From Aquifex sp. (GTDB lineage Bacteria; Aquificota; Aquificia; Aquificales; Aquificaceae), in NCBI GenBank assembly GCA_015487405.1, contig WFPV01000113.1, forward strand, positions 1 to 7,109: a stretch of DNA of 7,109 nucleotides, written 5' to 3'. Shown in pieces: positions 1 to 5,210 of this stretch. Position 1 is the first letter of the stretch, and each line of letters starts with the position of its first letter. The position numbers were made by a program, and so were the translations under genes. Below the pieces are notes generated by a model that ran no database searches, was not told the origin of the DNA, and was given only the letters and a program-made list of their open reading frames with translations.

Positions 1-389
1 ACTTTAGGCAGTTCTACGATATTTACAACACATTTTTTTACTTAGCCTACAGGGAGGAAGACGAGAAGCAGGAAAAGTTTTTAAAACTCCTCGCCTTTAG
101 CGGTATAACCGTAGTTAAAAAGCCGGTAAAACAACTGAAGGATGGAAGTTTAAAGGGAAACCTGGACGTTGATATAGCCATTGACATGCTCCTGACGAAG
201 GACAACTACGATGTCGGTATTCTCTGCTCCGGAGACAGTGACTTTGAAAGACTCGTTTACGTCCTCAGGAGTTTTGGGAAAGAAATAGTTTGTGTCTCAA
301 CAAAGGAAAGCACCTCCATAGAGCTCGCCAACGCGGTTGACAAATACATAGATATAAAGGACATACTCCCCCTCGTTAGGCTTGAGTGA
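1..389 (+). CDS. NYN-domain (LabA/DUF88-like) protein, C-terminal part
   Basis: The reading frame is open from the window edge (first full codon at position 3) to TGA at 387-389, so about 128 C-terminal residues are visible and the true start lies outside. Two blocks mark the NYN/DUF88 family, a PIN-like fold with acidic metal-binding residues usually linked to RNA cleavage: GNLDVDIAIDML (visible residues 52-63) and SGDSDFERLV (77-86). The Asp residues in these blocks are the expected metal ligands. A strand-like GKEIVCVS segment and a short acidic tail follow. An ATG at 186 also opens this frame, but starting there would discard the GNLDVD motif, so it is not the true start. The 3' end overlaps the convergent GGDEF gene by 14 bp. 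The family is fairly clear; the substrate and cellular role are unknown. Confidence 0.8.
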   Translation, partial: FRQFYDIYNTFFYLAYREEDEKQEKFLKLLAFSGITVVKKPVKQLKDGSLKGNLDVDIAIDMLLTKDNYDVGILCSGDSDFERLVYVLRSFGKEIVCVSTKESTSIELANAVDKYIDIKDILPLVRLE

Positions 390-1113
390 GCTTTTTCTGG
401 AACTCTTTTATCTTATACATACGCTTGTCAGCCTTCTCTATAAGTTCATGGAGCTCTACTCCATCCTTAGGAAAACAGGCACTTCCTATCGCAGCGGAAA
501 CCTCTATTCCTTCATAGTTTATCTTTAGGTTTTCCATTAATTTTTCTATGAGCCTAAGTAAATCCTCAGGTAAAGTTTCTAAAATAACTATAAACTCGTC
601 ACCTCCATAACGTATTATGTATTGGTCGTCATCAACGCTTTCTTTAATCTTTTTTGCTACCTCCTTTAGGATTTTATCCCCCACACTGTGCCCGTAAACG
701 TCGTTTATTTTTTTAAAATTGTTCAGGTCTATAAAGATTAAGCAGAATGGCTTTCTAAACCTTTTGTATTTCTCAACCTCTATCTTAAAGATTTCTTCCA
801 AAAACTTCCTATTTTTCACCCCCGTTAGGGGGTCTATGTATATTCTACTTTCTAAATTTCTAAACCTTTTTATCAGTTTTATATTCTCAAAAAAGGTATA
901 TCCCAAGAAAACGTAGCCAGCTACCTTCATAAGGTTATACACCGTAGGATTAAAACCGATGCTTTCTAAGTAATACGCCACGTATATCATCATGAAGGAT
1001 ACAGCATAAAGGGATGCTAAGTATTTCACAAATAGGTCTTTTGTGAGAAGCATAAATATGGTATAAAGTCCGGCAAATCCAAGAATAATATACCTATCAA
1101 TTCCCATAAGCAT
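376..1113 (-). CDS. Membrane-anchored GGDEF diguanylate cyclase
   Basis: A 245-residue protein with about three hydrophobic helices (roughly residues 7-25, 28-49 and 58-77), a basic linker (KLIKRFRNLESR) and one GGDEF domain from about residue 90 to the end. Diagnostic motifs are DPLTGVKNR (94-102), FIDLNNFKKIND (127-138, metal Asp129), YGHSVGDKIL (140-149), RYGGDEF (168-174) and the late block AIGSACFPKDG. With an intact GGDEF signature and substrate Asn/Asp residues it should make cyclic di-GMP from two GTP at the inner membrane. The usual RxxD inhibitory site before the signature reads DDDQ, so classical product inhibition is probably lost. The start is the ATG at 1113; a second ATG two codons later is equally possible, and no good Shine-Dalgarno is present. 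It is convergent with the NYN gene and divergent from the TusB-like gene. Confidence 0.93.
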   Translation of the reverse strand: MLMGIDRYIILGFAGLYTIFMLLTKDLFVKYLASLYAVSFMMIYVAYYLESIGFNPTVYNLMKVAGYVFLGYTFFENIKLIKRFRNLESRIYIDPLTGVKNRKFLEEIFKIEVEKYKRFRKPFCLIFIDLNNFKKINDVYGHSVGDKILKEVAKKIKESVDDDQYIIRYGGDEFIVILETLPEDLLRLIEKLMENLKINYEGIEVSAAIGSACFPKDGVELHELIEKADKRMYKIKEFQKKLTQA

Positions 1114-1119
1114 CTGAGC

Positions 1120-1125
1120 TATAAT
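1120..1125 (+). promoter_or_regulatory. Possible -10 element for the TusB-like gene
   Basis: An exact TATAAT lies 14 bp before the ATG at 1140, inside the 26-bp gap between two divergent genes. Transcription would begin only a few bases before the start codon, giving an almost leaderless message, which agrees with the absence of a Shine-Dalgarno. No convincing -35 is visible at the expected distance (about 1097-1102 reads TCAATT), so this remains a weak prediction. Confidence 0.3.
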
Positions 1126-1139
1126 TTTAACTTAGTCCT

Positions 1140-1382
1140 ATGAAGGTAAACACTCTATGGCTCGTAAGGAAACTGGGAGATTTTTCCTCCGGCTTTCTTA
1201 AAGATGACGATGTAGTTGTCTTGATTCAAGACGGTGTCCTGAGGTATCCCTCCCGGGAAAGGTGGTTCGTTTGCAAGGAAGATGCTGAAGCAAGAGGCTT
1301 AAAGTTTCCAGAAGAGGTTATGAAGTCATATTCAGAGATAGTTGAGCTCATAGAAAAAGCAAAAAAGGTTATAGTTTGGTAA
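1140..1382 (+). CDS. TusB/DsrH-like sulfur-relay protein
   Basis: An 80-residue protein, close to the length usual for TusB/DsrH (about 90-100). The family pattern is recognisable: an N-terminal WLVRK strand, DVVVLIQDGVL (24-34), CKEDAEARGL (45-54) and the ending SEIVELIEKAKKVIVW, whose final V-x-W is typical. In the TusBCD/DsrEFH complex this subunit helps pass persulfide sulfur for tRNA thiolation or for dissimilatory sulfur metabolism in the cytoplasm. The Cys found near residue 20 in many DsrH proteins is absent here; the only Cys is Cys45 in a different place, so a structural role is possible. No TusC/D or DsrE/F partner is in the window. It begins at ATG 1140 without a Shine-Dalgarno and is followed, in the same frame after its stop, by the HD-GYP gene. 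Confidence 0.75.
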   Translation: MKVNTLWLVRKLGDFSSGFLKDDDVVVLIQDGVLRYPSRERWFVCKEDAEARGLKFPEEVMKSYSEIVELIEKAKKVIVW

Positions 1383-1400
1383 TCTAAATCCTATTTTTTT
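1361..1400 (+). terminator. Weak hairpin and T-tract after the TusB-like gene
   Basis: GGTTATAG (1367-1374) can pair imperfectly with CTAAATCC (1384-1391), 6 of 8 positions, and is followed by TA and eight T residues (1393-1400). An A6 tract before the stem faces the T tract. This resembles a weak intrinsic terminator, but the stem is poor and overlaps the stop codon, so it may only lower readthrough into the HD-GYP gene. Confidence 0.25.
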
Positions 1401-1423
1401 TATGAAATATGTTTTAACTTATT

Positions 1424-1429
1424 GGAAGG
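1424..1429 (+). promoter_or_regulatory. Ribosome binding site that sets the HD-GYP start
   Basis: GGAAGG sits seven bases before the GTG at 1437. It overlaps the alternative TTG at 1422, which has no comparable site in front of it. The GTG is therefore the better start, shortening the protein by five residues relative to the longest reading frame. Confidence 0.6.
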
Positions 1430-1436
1430 TTTTAGT

Positions 1437-2525
1437 GTGAAGGTCACCCCCGAGTTCTTCTTGAGGCTGTTAGAGCTCCGGGACGCTTATACGAGGGGAC
1501 ATACTGAGCGGGGAGTAATTTACGCCTTAGAGATAGGGAAAGCTCTTGGATTAACTGAGGAAGAGCTAAAGCTTTTAGAAGTAGGAGGCTACATCCACGA
1601 TATAGGAAAGATAGCCATTCCAGATGTTGTTCTTCTAAAACCTTCAAGGCTTACAAAGGAAGAGTATGAGATTATGAAGCTTCACGTTGAACTCGGATAC
1701 GAAATTATAAAGGACGTAGGCTTTCCTAAAGAGAGTGTAGAGGTTCTCCTATACCATCAAGAAAAGTATAACGGAACAGGTTATCCCTTTGGGAAGAAAG
1801 GAAAGGAGATTCCACTCCTTGCAAGGATATACAAGATAGCCGACTCCTTTGAGGCTATGACCTCCAGGAGAGTTTACAAAAAAGCAAAAAAGTGGGAGGT
1901 TGCCCTCAATGAGCTTGAAGAACTTGCGGGATTAGACTTTGACCCAGATATAGTTCCCTATGCTGTAAAAGCTCTCAAAGAGCTTCAAGGAAAGATAAAA
2001 CCTAAGCTTGATTTAGATTCCGAACTTGAGAAGATTCGCTGGAGCTTTTACTTTACGGATTTTACGGGAGCCATAAAGGGAGACCTCTTTTTATCCACAC
2101 TAAGGGCTTTTATAGAGAAAGGAGACCCCTTCTGCCTGACCTTATTTGATATAGAGAACCTCTTTGAGATAAATCAGGAAAGAGGCTGGGATAAAGGAAA
2201 CGAAGTTCTACAAGCACTCGTTTATGCGATAAAGTCCCAGTGTTGCGGAACGTCTGACCCTAAGGAGCTCGTAATAAAACTTATGAGGGCGGATATATAC
2301 GACATCTCAGTTCCTGTTATCTTCAGGCTTGGAAGTGATGAGTTTGGTGTCATAGCACCCTACATACCTCCCCCGGAAAAGGTTGAGAACGTAGCAAAAT
2401 TTATGAAAGACCTCGGAGTAAAAATTAAATACGTCCAGAAGAGGTTTCCTGAAGACTTCCAAAGTGTGGAGGATATTCTCCACCTACTTATGAAGTTCCA
2501 GAAGAGAATAAGCTTCTCCCAGTAA
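1437..2525 (+). CDS. HD-GYP phosphodiesterase with degenerate C-terminal GGDEF domain
   Basis: With the GTG start the protein has 362 residues. An HD-GYP domain fills residues 1-185: RGHTER (His22), HDIGK (54-58), His83, YHQEKYNGTGYP (106-117) and IADSFEAMT with Asp136. These are the metal-binding and GYP motifs of cyclic-di-GMP phosphodiesterases; the common HHE reads HQE. A second domain from about residue 200 to the end keeps GGDEF landmarks: FTDFTGA in place of DxLTGL, LFDIENLFEINQERGWDKGNEVL (236-258) and RLGSDEF (297-303). The degenerate signature suggests GTP or ligand sensing and not catalysis, but this is unproven. The order HD-GYP then GGDEF is the reverse of the frequent arrangement. 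No membrane segment is seen, so it should be cytosolic. It follows the TusB-like gene by 54 bp and precedes fur, suggesting partial co-transcription. Confidence 0.92.
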   Translation: MKVTPEFFLRLLELRDAYTRGHTERGVIYALEIGKALGLTEEELKLLEVGGYIHDIGKIAIPDVVLLKPSRLTKEEYEIMKLHVELGYEIIKDVGFPKESVEVLLYHQEKYNGTGYPFGKKGKEIPLLARIYKIADSFEAMTSRRVYKKAKKWEVALNELEELAGLDFDPDIVPYAVKALKELQGKIKPKLDLDSELEKIRWSFYFTDFTGAIKGDLFLSTLRAFIEKGDPFCLTLFDIENLFEINQERGWDKGNEVLQALVYAIKSQCCGTSDPKELVIKLMRADIYDISVPVIFRLGSDEFGVIAPYIPPPEKVENVAKFMKDLGVKIKYVQKRFPEDFQSVEDILHLLMKFQKRISFSQ

Positions 2526-2532
2526 CGTATTA

Positions 2533-2561
2533 TTGCAACTGCGAATCATTCTTAATATATT
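2533..2561 (+). promoter_or_regulatory. Possible fur promoter
   Basis: TTGCAA (2533-2538, 4 of 6 to TTGACA) and TATATT (2556-2561, 5 of 6 to TATAAT) are separated by exactly 17 bp. The predicted transcript would start near 2567-2569, at or beside the second in-frame ATG (2569), implying a leaderless message and fitting the lack of a Shine-Dalgarno. If correct, the true fur start is ATG 2569 and not 2563. Confidence 0.4.
2540..2554 (+). promoter_or_regulatory. Fur-box-like inverted repeat in the fur promoter
   Basis: TGCGAATCATTCTTA is a 7-1-7 inverted repeat with 5 of 7 pairs matching and a perfect GAAT-C-ATTC core. It agrees with the TGATAATnATTATCA consensus used by Fur-type regulators at 11 of 15 positions, counting the free centre. 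It lies in the spacer between the proposed -35 and -10, where a bound repressor would block polymerase. Autoregulation of the adjacent fur gene is the natural reading, though it is inferred from position and sequence alone. Confidence 0.45.
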
Positions 2562-2562
2562 T

Positions 2563-3015
2563 ATGCTGATGGGAGTAAATACGGAGGAGTTAAAGAAGGC
2601 ATTTACTGAATTTCTCAAGAAAAAAAATATGAAGATTACAAAAACACGTTTGGATTTAATAGATTTAATAGCGGACTACAACAAGCACTTTGAGATAGAA
2701 GAGCTCGTCAACTGGATTTCCTCCCGAACGGATAAACGAGTTTCCCGCTCAACCATATACAGAACCATAAAGCTATTGGAAGAGTTCGGAGCAATAAAAG
2801 AAGTTATCAAGAAAGACAACAAAACCATTTACGAGTTCGTCGTAGGACGTTCCCACCACGACCACCTGATATGCGTAGAGTGCGGAAAAATAATAGAGTT
2901 CGTGAGTGAAGATATAGAGAAACTACAGGACGAAGTGTGCGAAGCCTACTCCTTTAAACCCATTCACCACAGACTGGAGATTTTCGGACTCTGTAAGGAT
3001 TGTCAGGAAAAATAA
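2563..3015 (+). CDS. fur: Fur-family metal-dependent regulator
   Basis: About 150 residues from ATG 2563 (148 from ATG 2569), the usual Fur length. An N-terminal winged helix carries VSRSTIYRTIKLLEEFGAI (60-78) as the recognition helix and turn. The C-terminal dimerisation and metal domain has SHHDHLICVECGKIIEF (97-113) and HHRLEIFGLCKDC (135-147). Both CxxC pairs (Cys104/107 and Cys144/147) are present, so a structural zinc site is expected. The residue after GKII is Glu112, as in Fur, and not the Asp typical of peroxide-sensing PerR, so iron or another metal is the likelier signal; Zur or Mur function cannot be excluded. The frame stays open back to TTG 2533, but that extension (MQLRIILNIF) lacks family similarity and covers the promoter. 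A hairpin follows the gene. Confidence 0.9.
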   Translation: MLMGVNTEELKKAFTEFLKKKNMKITKTRLDLIDLIADYNKHFEIEELVNWISSRTDKRVSRSTIYRTIKLLEEFGAIKEVIKKDNKTIYEFVVGRSHHDHLICVECGKIIEFVSEDIEKLQDEVCEAYSFKPIHHRLEIFGLCKDCQEK

Positions 3016-3022
3016 TCTGAGG

Positions 3023-3041
3023 ACCGCTCCGAAGAGGCGGT
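3023..3041. terminator. Hairpin between convergent fur and SOR-like genes
   Basis: ACCGCTC pairs with GAGGCGGT around a CGAA tetraloop: seven pairs with one bulged G. It lies in the 35-bp gap between two convergent stop codons, so it could serve both. T-runs are poor on the plus side; on the minus side a run of five T (opposite 3008-3012) comes about ten bases after the stem. It is a modest, possibly bidirectional terminator. Confidence 0.45.
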
Positions 3042-3050
3042 ATTAGAAAT

Positions 3051-3509
3051 TTACTTTCCTGCTTGAGCCTTTTCCTTGGCTTCCCTTGCCTTCTTAGCCA
3101 TTTCGGGGTCGTAAGCCTTTCCCTGCCAGAGCATCTTGTAGACTACCTCGTAGGTGCTTTCCGCATACTGGAGTAGCTCTTTAAAGAGCTTGTTGAATCC
3201 TTCGGATTTGTGGGACTTTTCGTGGCTCTCAAGGTCTTTCCAGAAGGTTATTATGAGGATTTCCCTATCCTTGAGAGGGTGCTCGGTTGTCTGTCCAGCG
3301 GTAGAACCTTCTAAGGATACTCCACCCGTGTTAAGAACAACGAATCCGCCGTAAAATCCATCGTCGGAGTGGTAGGTCTTTACGTGCTCACACAGATAAG
3401 CAGCCTTCTCCATAACCTCATCTAAGTCAACACCCTCCTTGAGGGTGACGTAATTAATGTTTACAATAGCATCATCAGGTATTCCTGGAATAAGAGGATT
3501 TCCGTACAT
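3051..3509 (-). CDS. Small protein resembling half of sulfur oxygenase reductase
   Basis: Started at ATG 3509, the protein has 152 residues. The core resembles sulfur oxygenase reductase (SOR), which disproportionates sulfur with oxygen in cytoplasmic shells of about 310-residue subunits. Recalled SOR landmarks line up by eye: AAYLCEHVK with Cys40 against the catalytic-Cys region, GFYGGF against its PGFVGF, and ITFWKDLESHEKSHK against its YTFWKDWKDHEEMH, giving His96-x3-His100. AESTYEVVY against WEPIYEIIY supplies Glu117. The known iron site is H-x3-H-x23-E; here the Glu comes after 16 residues, so one helix is about seven residues shorter. The second SOR Cys pair and the whole C-terminal half are missing, and a charged Ala/Lys tail replaces it. 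An ABM-like ferredoxin fold without SOR activity is the main alternative. Confidence 0.5.
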   Translation of the reverse strand: MYGNPLIPGIPDDAIVNINYVTLKEGVDLDEVMEKAAYLCEHVKTYHSDDGFYGGFVVLNTGGVSLEGSTAGQTTEHPLKDREILIITFWKDLESHEKSHKSEGFNKLFKELLQYAESTYEVVYKMLWQGKAYDPEMAKKAREAKEKAQAGK

Positions 3510-3516
3510 CGCTCTC

Positions 3517-3524
3517 ACCTCCTT
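3517..3524 (-). promoter_or_regulatory. Strong ribosome binding site that sets the SOR-like start
   Basis: On the minus strand AAGGAGGT stands seven bases before the ATG at 3509. A GTG at 3518 opens a frame three residues longer, but it lies inside the Shine-Dalgarno itself and cannot use it. The ATG is therefore the start. This is one of only two near-consensus sites in the window, suggesting high translation. Confidence 0.8.
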
Positions 3525-3550
3525 AACAAAGGTTTTATCAAGTTTTTAGA

Positions 3551-3570
3551 ATATTAGAATATTCTAATAT
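3551..3570. promoter_or_regulatory. Perfect 20-bp palindrome, probable operator
   Basis: ATATTAGAATATTCTAATAT equals its own reverse complement over all 20 bases. It is 41 bp upstream of the SOR-like start codon and 65 bp upstream of carA, in the divergent intergenic region. A further TTAGAATA copy begins eight bases earlier (3546-3553), so two regulator dimers could bind. It has no T-run or loop suited to a terminator. The GAAT/ATTC half-site recalls the fur-promoter repeat, but the centre spacing differs by one base, so the binding protein is not identified. Confidence 0.65.
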
Positions 3571-3595
3571 ATTTATGACCTAAGACATAAAAAGC

Positions 3596-3624
3596 TTTAC
3601 AAATACTTATTGCCCCTATTAAAA
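3596..3624 (+). promoter_or_regulatory. Possible carA promoter
   Basis: TTTACA (3596-3601) and TTAAAA (3619-3624), or the overlapping TATTAA at 3617, resemble -35 and -10 boxes with 17 (or 15) bp between them. The message would start only a few bases before ATG 3636, again nearly leaderless, and no Shine-Dalgarno is present there. Confidence 0.3.
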
Positions 3625-3635
3625 TTCTTTATTTA

Positions 3636-4754
3636 ATGAGAAAAAGGGCTATCCTTGCCTTGGAAGACGGTAGCTACTTTATCGGATACTCCTTCGGAGC
3701 TCAAGGGGAAACCCAAGGAGAGCTCATTTTTAACACCTCAATGACAGGATATCAAGAAATTCTTACCGACCCCTCCTATAAAGGACAGATAGTTGTAATG
3801 ACTTATCCCCAAATAGGGAATTACGGAGTAAACGATGAAGATATAGAAAGCAATAGTGTTCAGGTAAACGGATTCGTAGTAAAGGAAGCCTTCTTCAGAT
3901 ACTCAAACTGGAGGGCTAAAAAGAGCCTTCACGAGTATTTAGCGGAGCACGGCGTTGTTGGAATATACGGAATAGATACACGAGCACTCGTTAAAAAAAT
4001 AAGGGAGAAGGGAACCCTTAAAGGAGTTATTTCCACAGAGGAAAGTGACCCTAAAAAACTTGTAGAGAAGGCTCGCAGAATTCCTGATATCTCGGAACAG
4101 AATCTCGTCAAAGAGGTTTCAACAAAAGAAATTTATTTCTGGAATCAGGGAGATTACGACCTTCTGAAAGGTTTTATTACGAAGAATAATGATAAACCCT
4201 TAATAGCAGTTGTAGATTTCGGCGTTAAGTTCAATATCCTCAGGCGTCTTACTACCGAAGGTGCTAAGGTTGTCGTCCTCCCACCGGAGGTAGCGGAAAA
4301 AGAGATAGAAAGGATAAATCCAGATGCAATCTTCCTTTCCAACGGACCTGGAGACCCCGAACGAGTAGTCGAAGGTATAAGACTCGTAAGGAAATATAAA
4401 GAAAAGAAGCCTATTATGGGAATATGCTTAGGGTGTCAAATTATAGGACTTGCCCTTGGAGGAAAAACTTATAAACTAAAGTTCGGACACCACGGAGGAA
4501 ATCATCCTGTAAAGGATTTAAGAACCGGAAGGATAGAAATCACCGCTCAGAACCACAACTTTGCCATAGACTCAGAAACGTTACCCGAAGATGTAGAAGT
4601 TACCCACTTAAACCTTTTAGATAACACAGTAGAAGGAATAAAACATAAGGAACTTCCCATATTTGCGGTTCAGTATCACCCGGAAAATTCACCAGGACCC
4701 CACGATTCTTACTACTTGTTTAAGGAATTTGTTGAATTGGCTTTAAAAGAATAG
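3636..4754 (+). CDS. carA: Carbamoyl-phosphate synthase small subunit
   Basis: A 372-residue protein of normal family length. It hydrolyses glutamine and channels ammonia to the large subunit (CarB), which makes carbamoyl phosphate for pyrimidine and arginine synthesis in the cytosol. The N-terminal CarA-specific domain (about 1-150) shows FNTSMTGYQEILTDPSYKGQ (32-51) and YPQIGNYG (57-64). The class I glutamine amidotransferase domain (about 188-370) shows SNGPGDP (235-241), GICLGCQIIGLALGG (262-276) with nucleophile Cys264, and VQYHPE with His348 and Glu350, so the catalytic triad is complete. The residue after GICLG is Cys where His is common; this is next to the active site but not a triad member. 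carB is not adjacent: an IS remnant begins 21 bp downstream, so the synthase genes appear dispersed. Confidence 0.97.
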   Translation: MRKRAILALEDGSYFIGYSFGAQGETQGELIFNTSMTGYQEILTDPSYKGQIVVMTYPQIGNYGVNDEDIESNSVQVNGFVVKEAFFRYSNWRAKKSLHEYLAEHGVVGIYGIDTRALVKKIREKGTLKGVISTEESDPKKLVEKARRIPDISEQNLVKEVSTKEIYFWNQGDYDLLKGFITKNNDKPLIAVVDFGVKFNILRRLTTEGAKVVVLPPEVAEKEIERINPDAIFLSNGPGDPERVVEGIRLVRKYKEKKPIMGICLGCQIIGLALGGKTYKLKFGHHGGNHPVKDLRTGRIEITAQNHNFAIDSETLPEDVEVTHLNLLDNTVEGIKHKELPIFAVQYHPENSPGPHDSYYLFKEFVELALKE

Positions 4755-4767
4755 TGTTCAATTAAAT

Positions 4768-4775
4768 AAACTTAG
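4768..4775. repeat. Left target-site duplication of the IS1-family remnant
   Basis: AAACTTAG directly abuts the left terminal repeat. Its counterpart TAACTTAG abuts the right terminal repeat at 5216-5223; seven of eight bases agree. An 8-9 bp duplication is usual for IS1-family transposition, so this pair supports the element boundaries. Confidence 0.6.
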
Positions 4776-4801
4776 GGCAGTTAACGAAGTAGATGAAGGA
4801 A
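4776..4801 (+). repeat. Left terminal inverted repeat (IRL)
   Basis: It starts GGCAGTTAAC and ends TAGATGAAGGAA. Read against the reverse complement of the right end, differences are limited to five substitutions and one missing T. Confidence 0.65.
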
Positions 4802-4812
4802 AATAAAGAAGT

Positions 4813-5210
4813 ATGAGATGTCCGGAATGTGGAAGTGAAAAAGTGGTAAAGAACGGAAAACAAAGAGGAAAGCAAACTTATCTATGCAAAATATGCCACA
4901 GAAGATTTACTCCAAATGCAACAAAATTGGCATGTCCTCCCCTTATCTTGGCATTCTCTTTTAAAAGATATTAGGGGAGATACCACAAGCAGAGGAATAT
5001 GAAACAGATGCGTATAGAGTATATGAGTGGCTGCCAACAGATAGGCACATAGTAAGGAAGTATGGGAGAGTAAATAGGAATGAAGCATTACATTCTAAGC
5101 TAAGAGACAAATTGGTAGCATTTAAGCGAAAAACTAAAGCGTTCTTTCGCTCTTTTCGCTCCCTTCTCTACACTCTTGCTTTGTTTTCTTCCTATCATCT
5201 ATTTTGTTAA
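4813..5210 (+). pseudogene. IS1-family transposase, broken (InsA-like start joined to InsB-like end)
   Basis: From ATG 4813 the frame gives MRCPECGSEKVVKNGKQRGK, then YLCKICHRRFTPNAT: an InsA-type CxxC...CxxC zinc finger that recognises the element ends. Family similarity stops near 4930, and the frame ends at TAG 4972-4974 after 53 residues. From about 4965, in another frame, the sequence resumes with ETDAYRVYEWLP (the block with a catalytic Asp), then GRVNRNEALHSKLRDKL (the conserved Glu region), ending at TAA 5208-5210. The centre, including the first catalytic Asp, is gone, so no active transposase can be made. About 133 residues remain against roughly 230 in an intact IS1 fusion protein. 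Confidence 0.8.
4937..4979. repeat. Imperfect inverted repeat at the transposase deletion junction
   Basis: CTCCCCT followed by TATCTT pairs with AAGATA, a TT bulge, then AGGGGAG: 13 pairs around a loop of about 15 bases. It sits exactly where transposase similarity breaks off and the frame changes, so it may mark how the deletion formed or a later small insertion. Confidence 0.5.

Noticed and set aside
719..916. 65-codon plus-strand open frame inside the GGDEF gene
   Set aside because: It lies antisense to the conserved linker and GGDEF start; its Phe/Ser/Leu-rich product is what antisense of a Lys/Glu-rich gene gives.
1114..1140. A cyclic-di-GMP riboswitch near the cyclic-di-GMP genes
   Set aside because: The divergent gap is only 26 bp and no GEMM-type conserved sequence is seen there or before the HD-GYP gene.
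1383..1436. A split or frameshifted fusion of the TusB-like and HD-GYP genes, since both use the same frame
   Set aside because: The TusB-like protein ends with the family's normal C-terminal Trp and the HD-GYP gene has its own ribosome binding site, so these are two genes separated by a real stop.
1444..1647. 67-codon open frame on the minus strand inside the HD-GYP gene
   Set aside because: It lies antisense to the conserved HDIGK region and has no signal or motif; a chance open frame.
2533..2562. TTG at 2533 as the fur start
   Set aside because: It adds ten hydrophobic residues not expected in the family, has no Shine-Dalgarno, and would place coding sequence over the promoter and operator-like repeat.
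3154..3354. Plus-strand open frame inside the SOR-like gene
   Set aside because: It is the complement of the His-containing core and has no ribosome binding site or family motif, whereas the minus-strand gene has both.
3516..3518. GTG at 3518 as the SOR-like start
   Set aside because: It lies inside the AAGGAGGT Shine-Dalgarno, which is spaced correctly for the ATG at 3509.
3929..4342. Two short minus-strand open frames inside carA
   Set aside because: Both are antisense to conserved CarA sequence and show no recognisable product.
4882..5088. 68-codon open frame on the minus strand inside the IS remnant
   Set aside because: It runs antisense to the zinc-finger and Asp-containing transposase parts, which have clear family motifs; its own product shows no recognisable pattern and no ribosome binding site.
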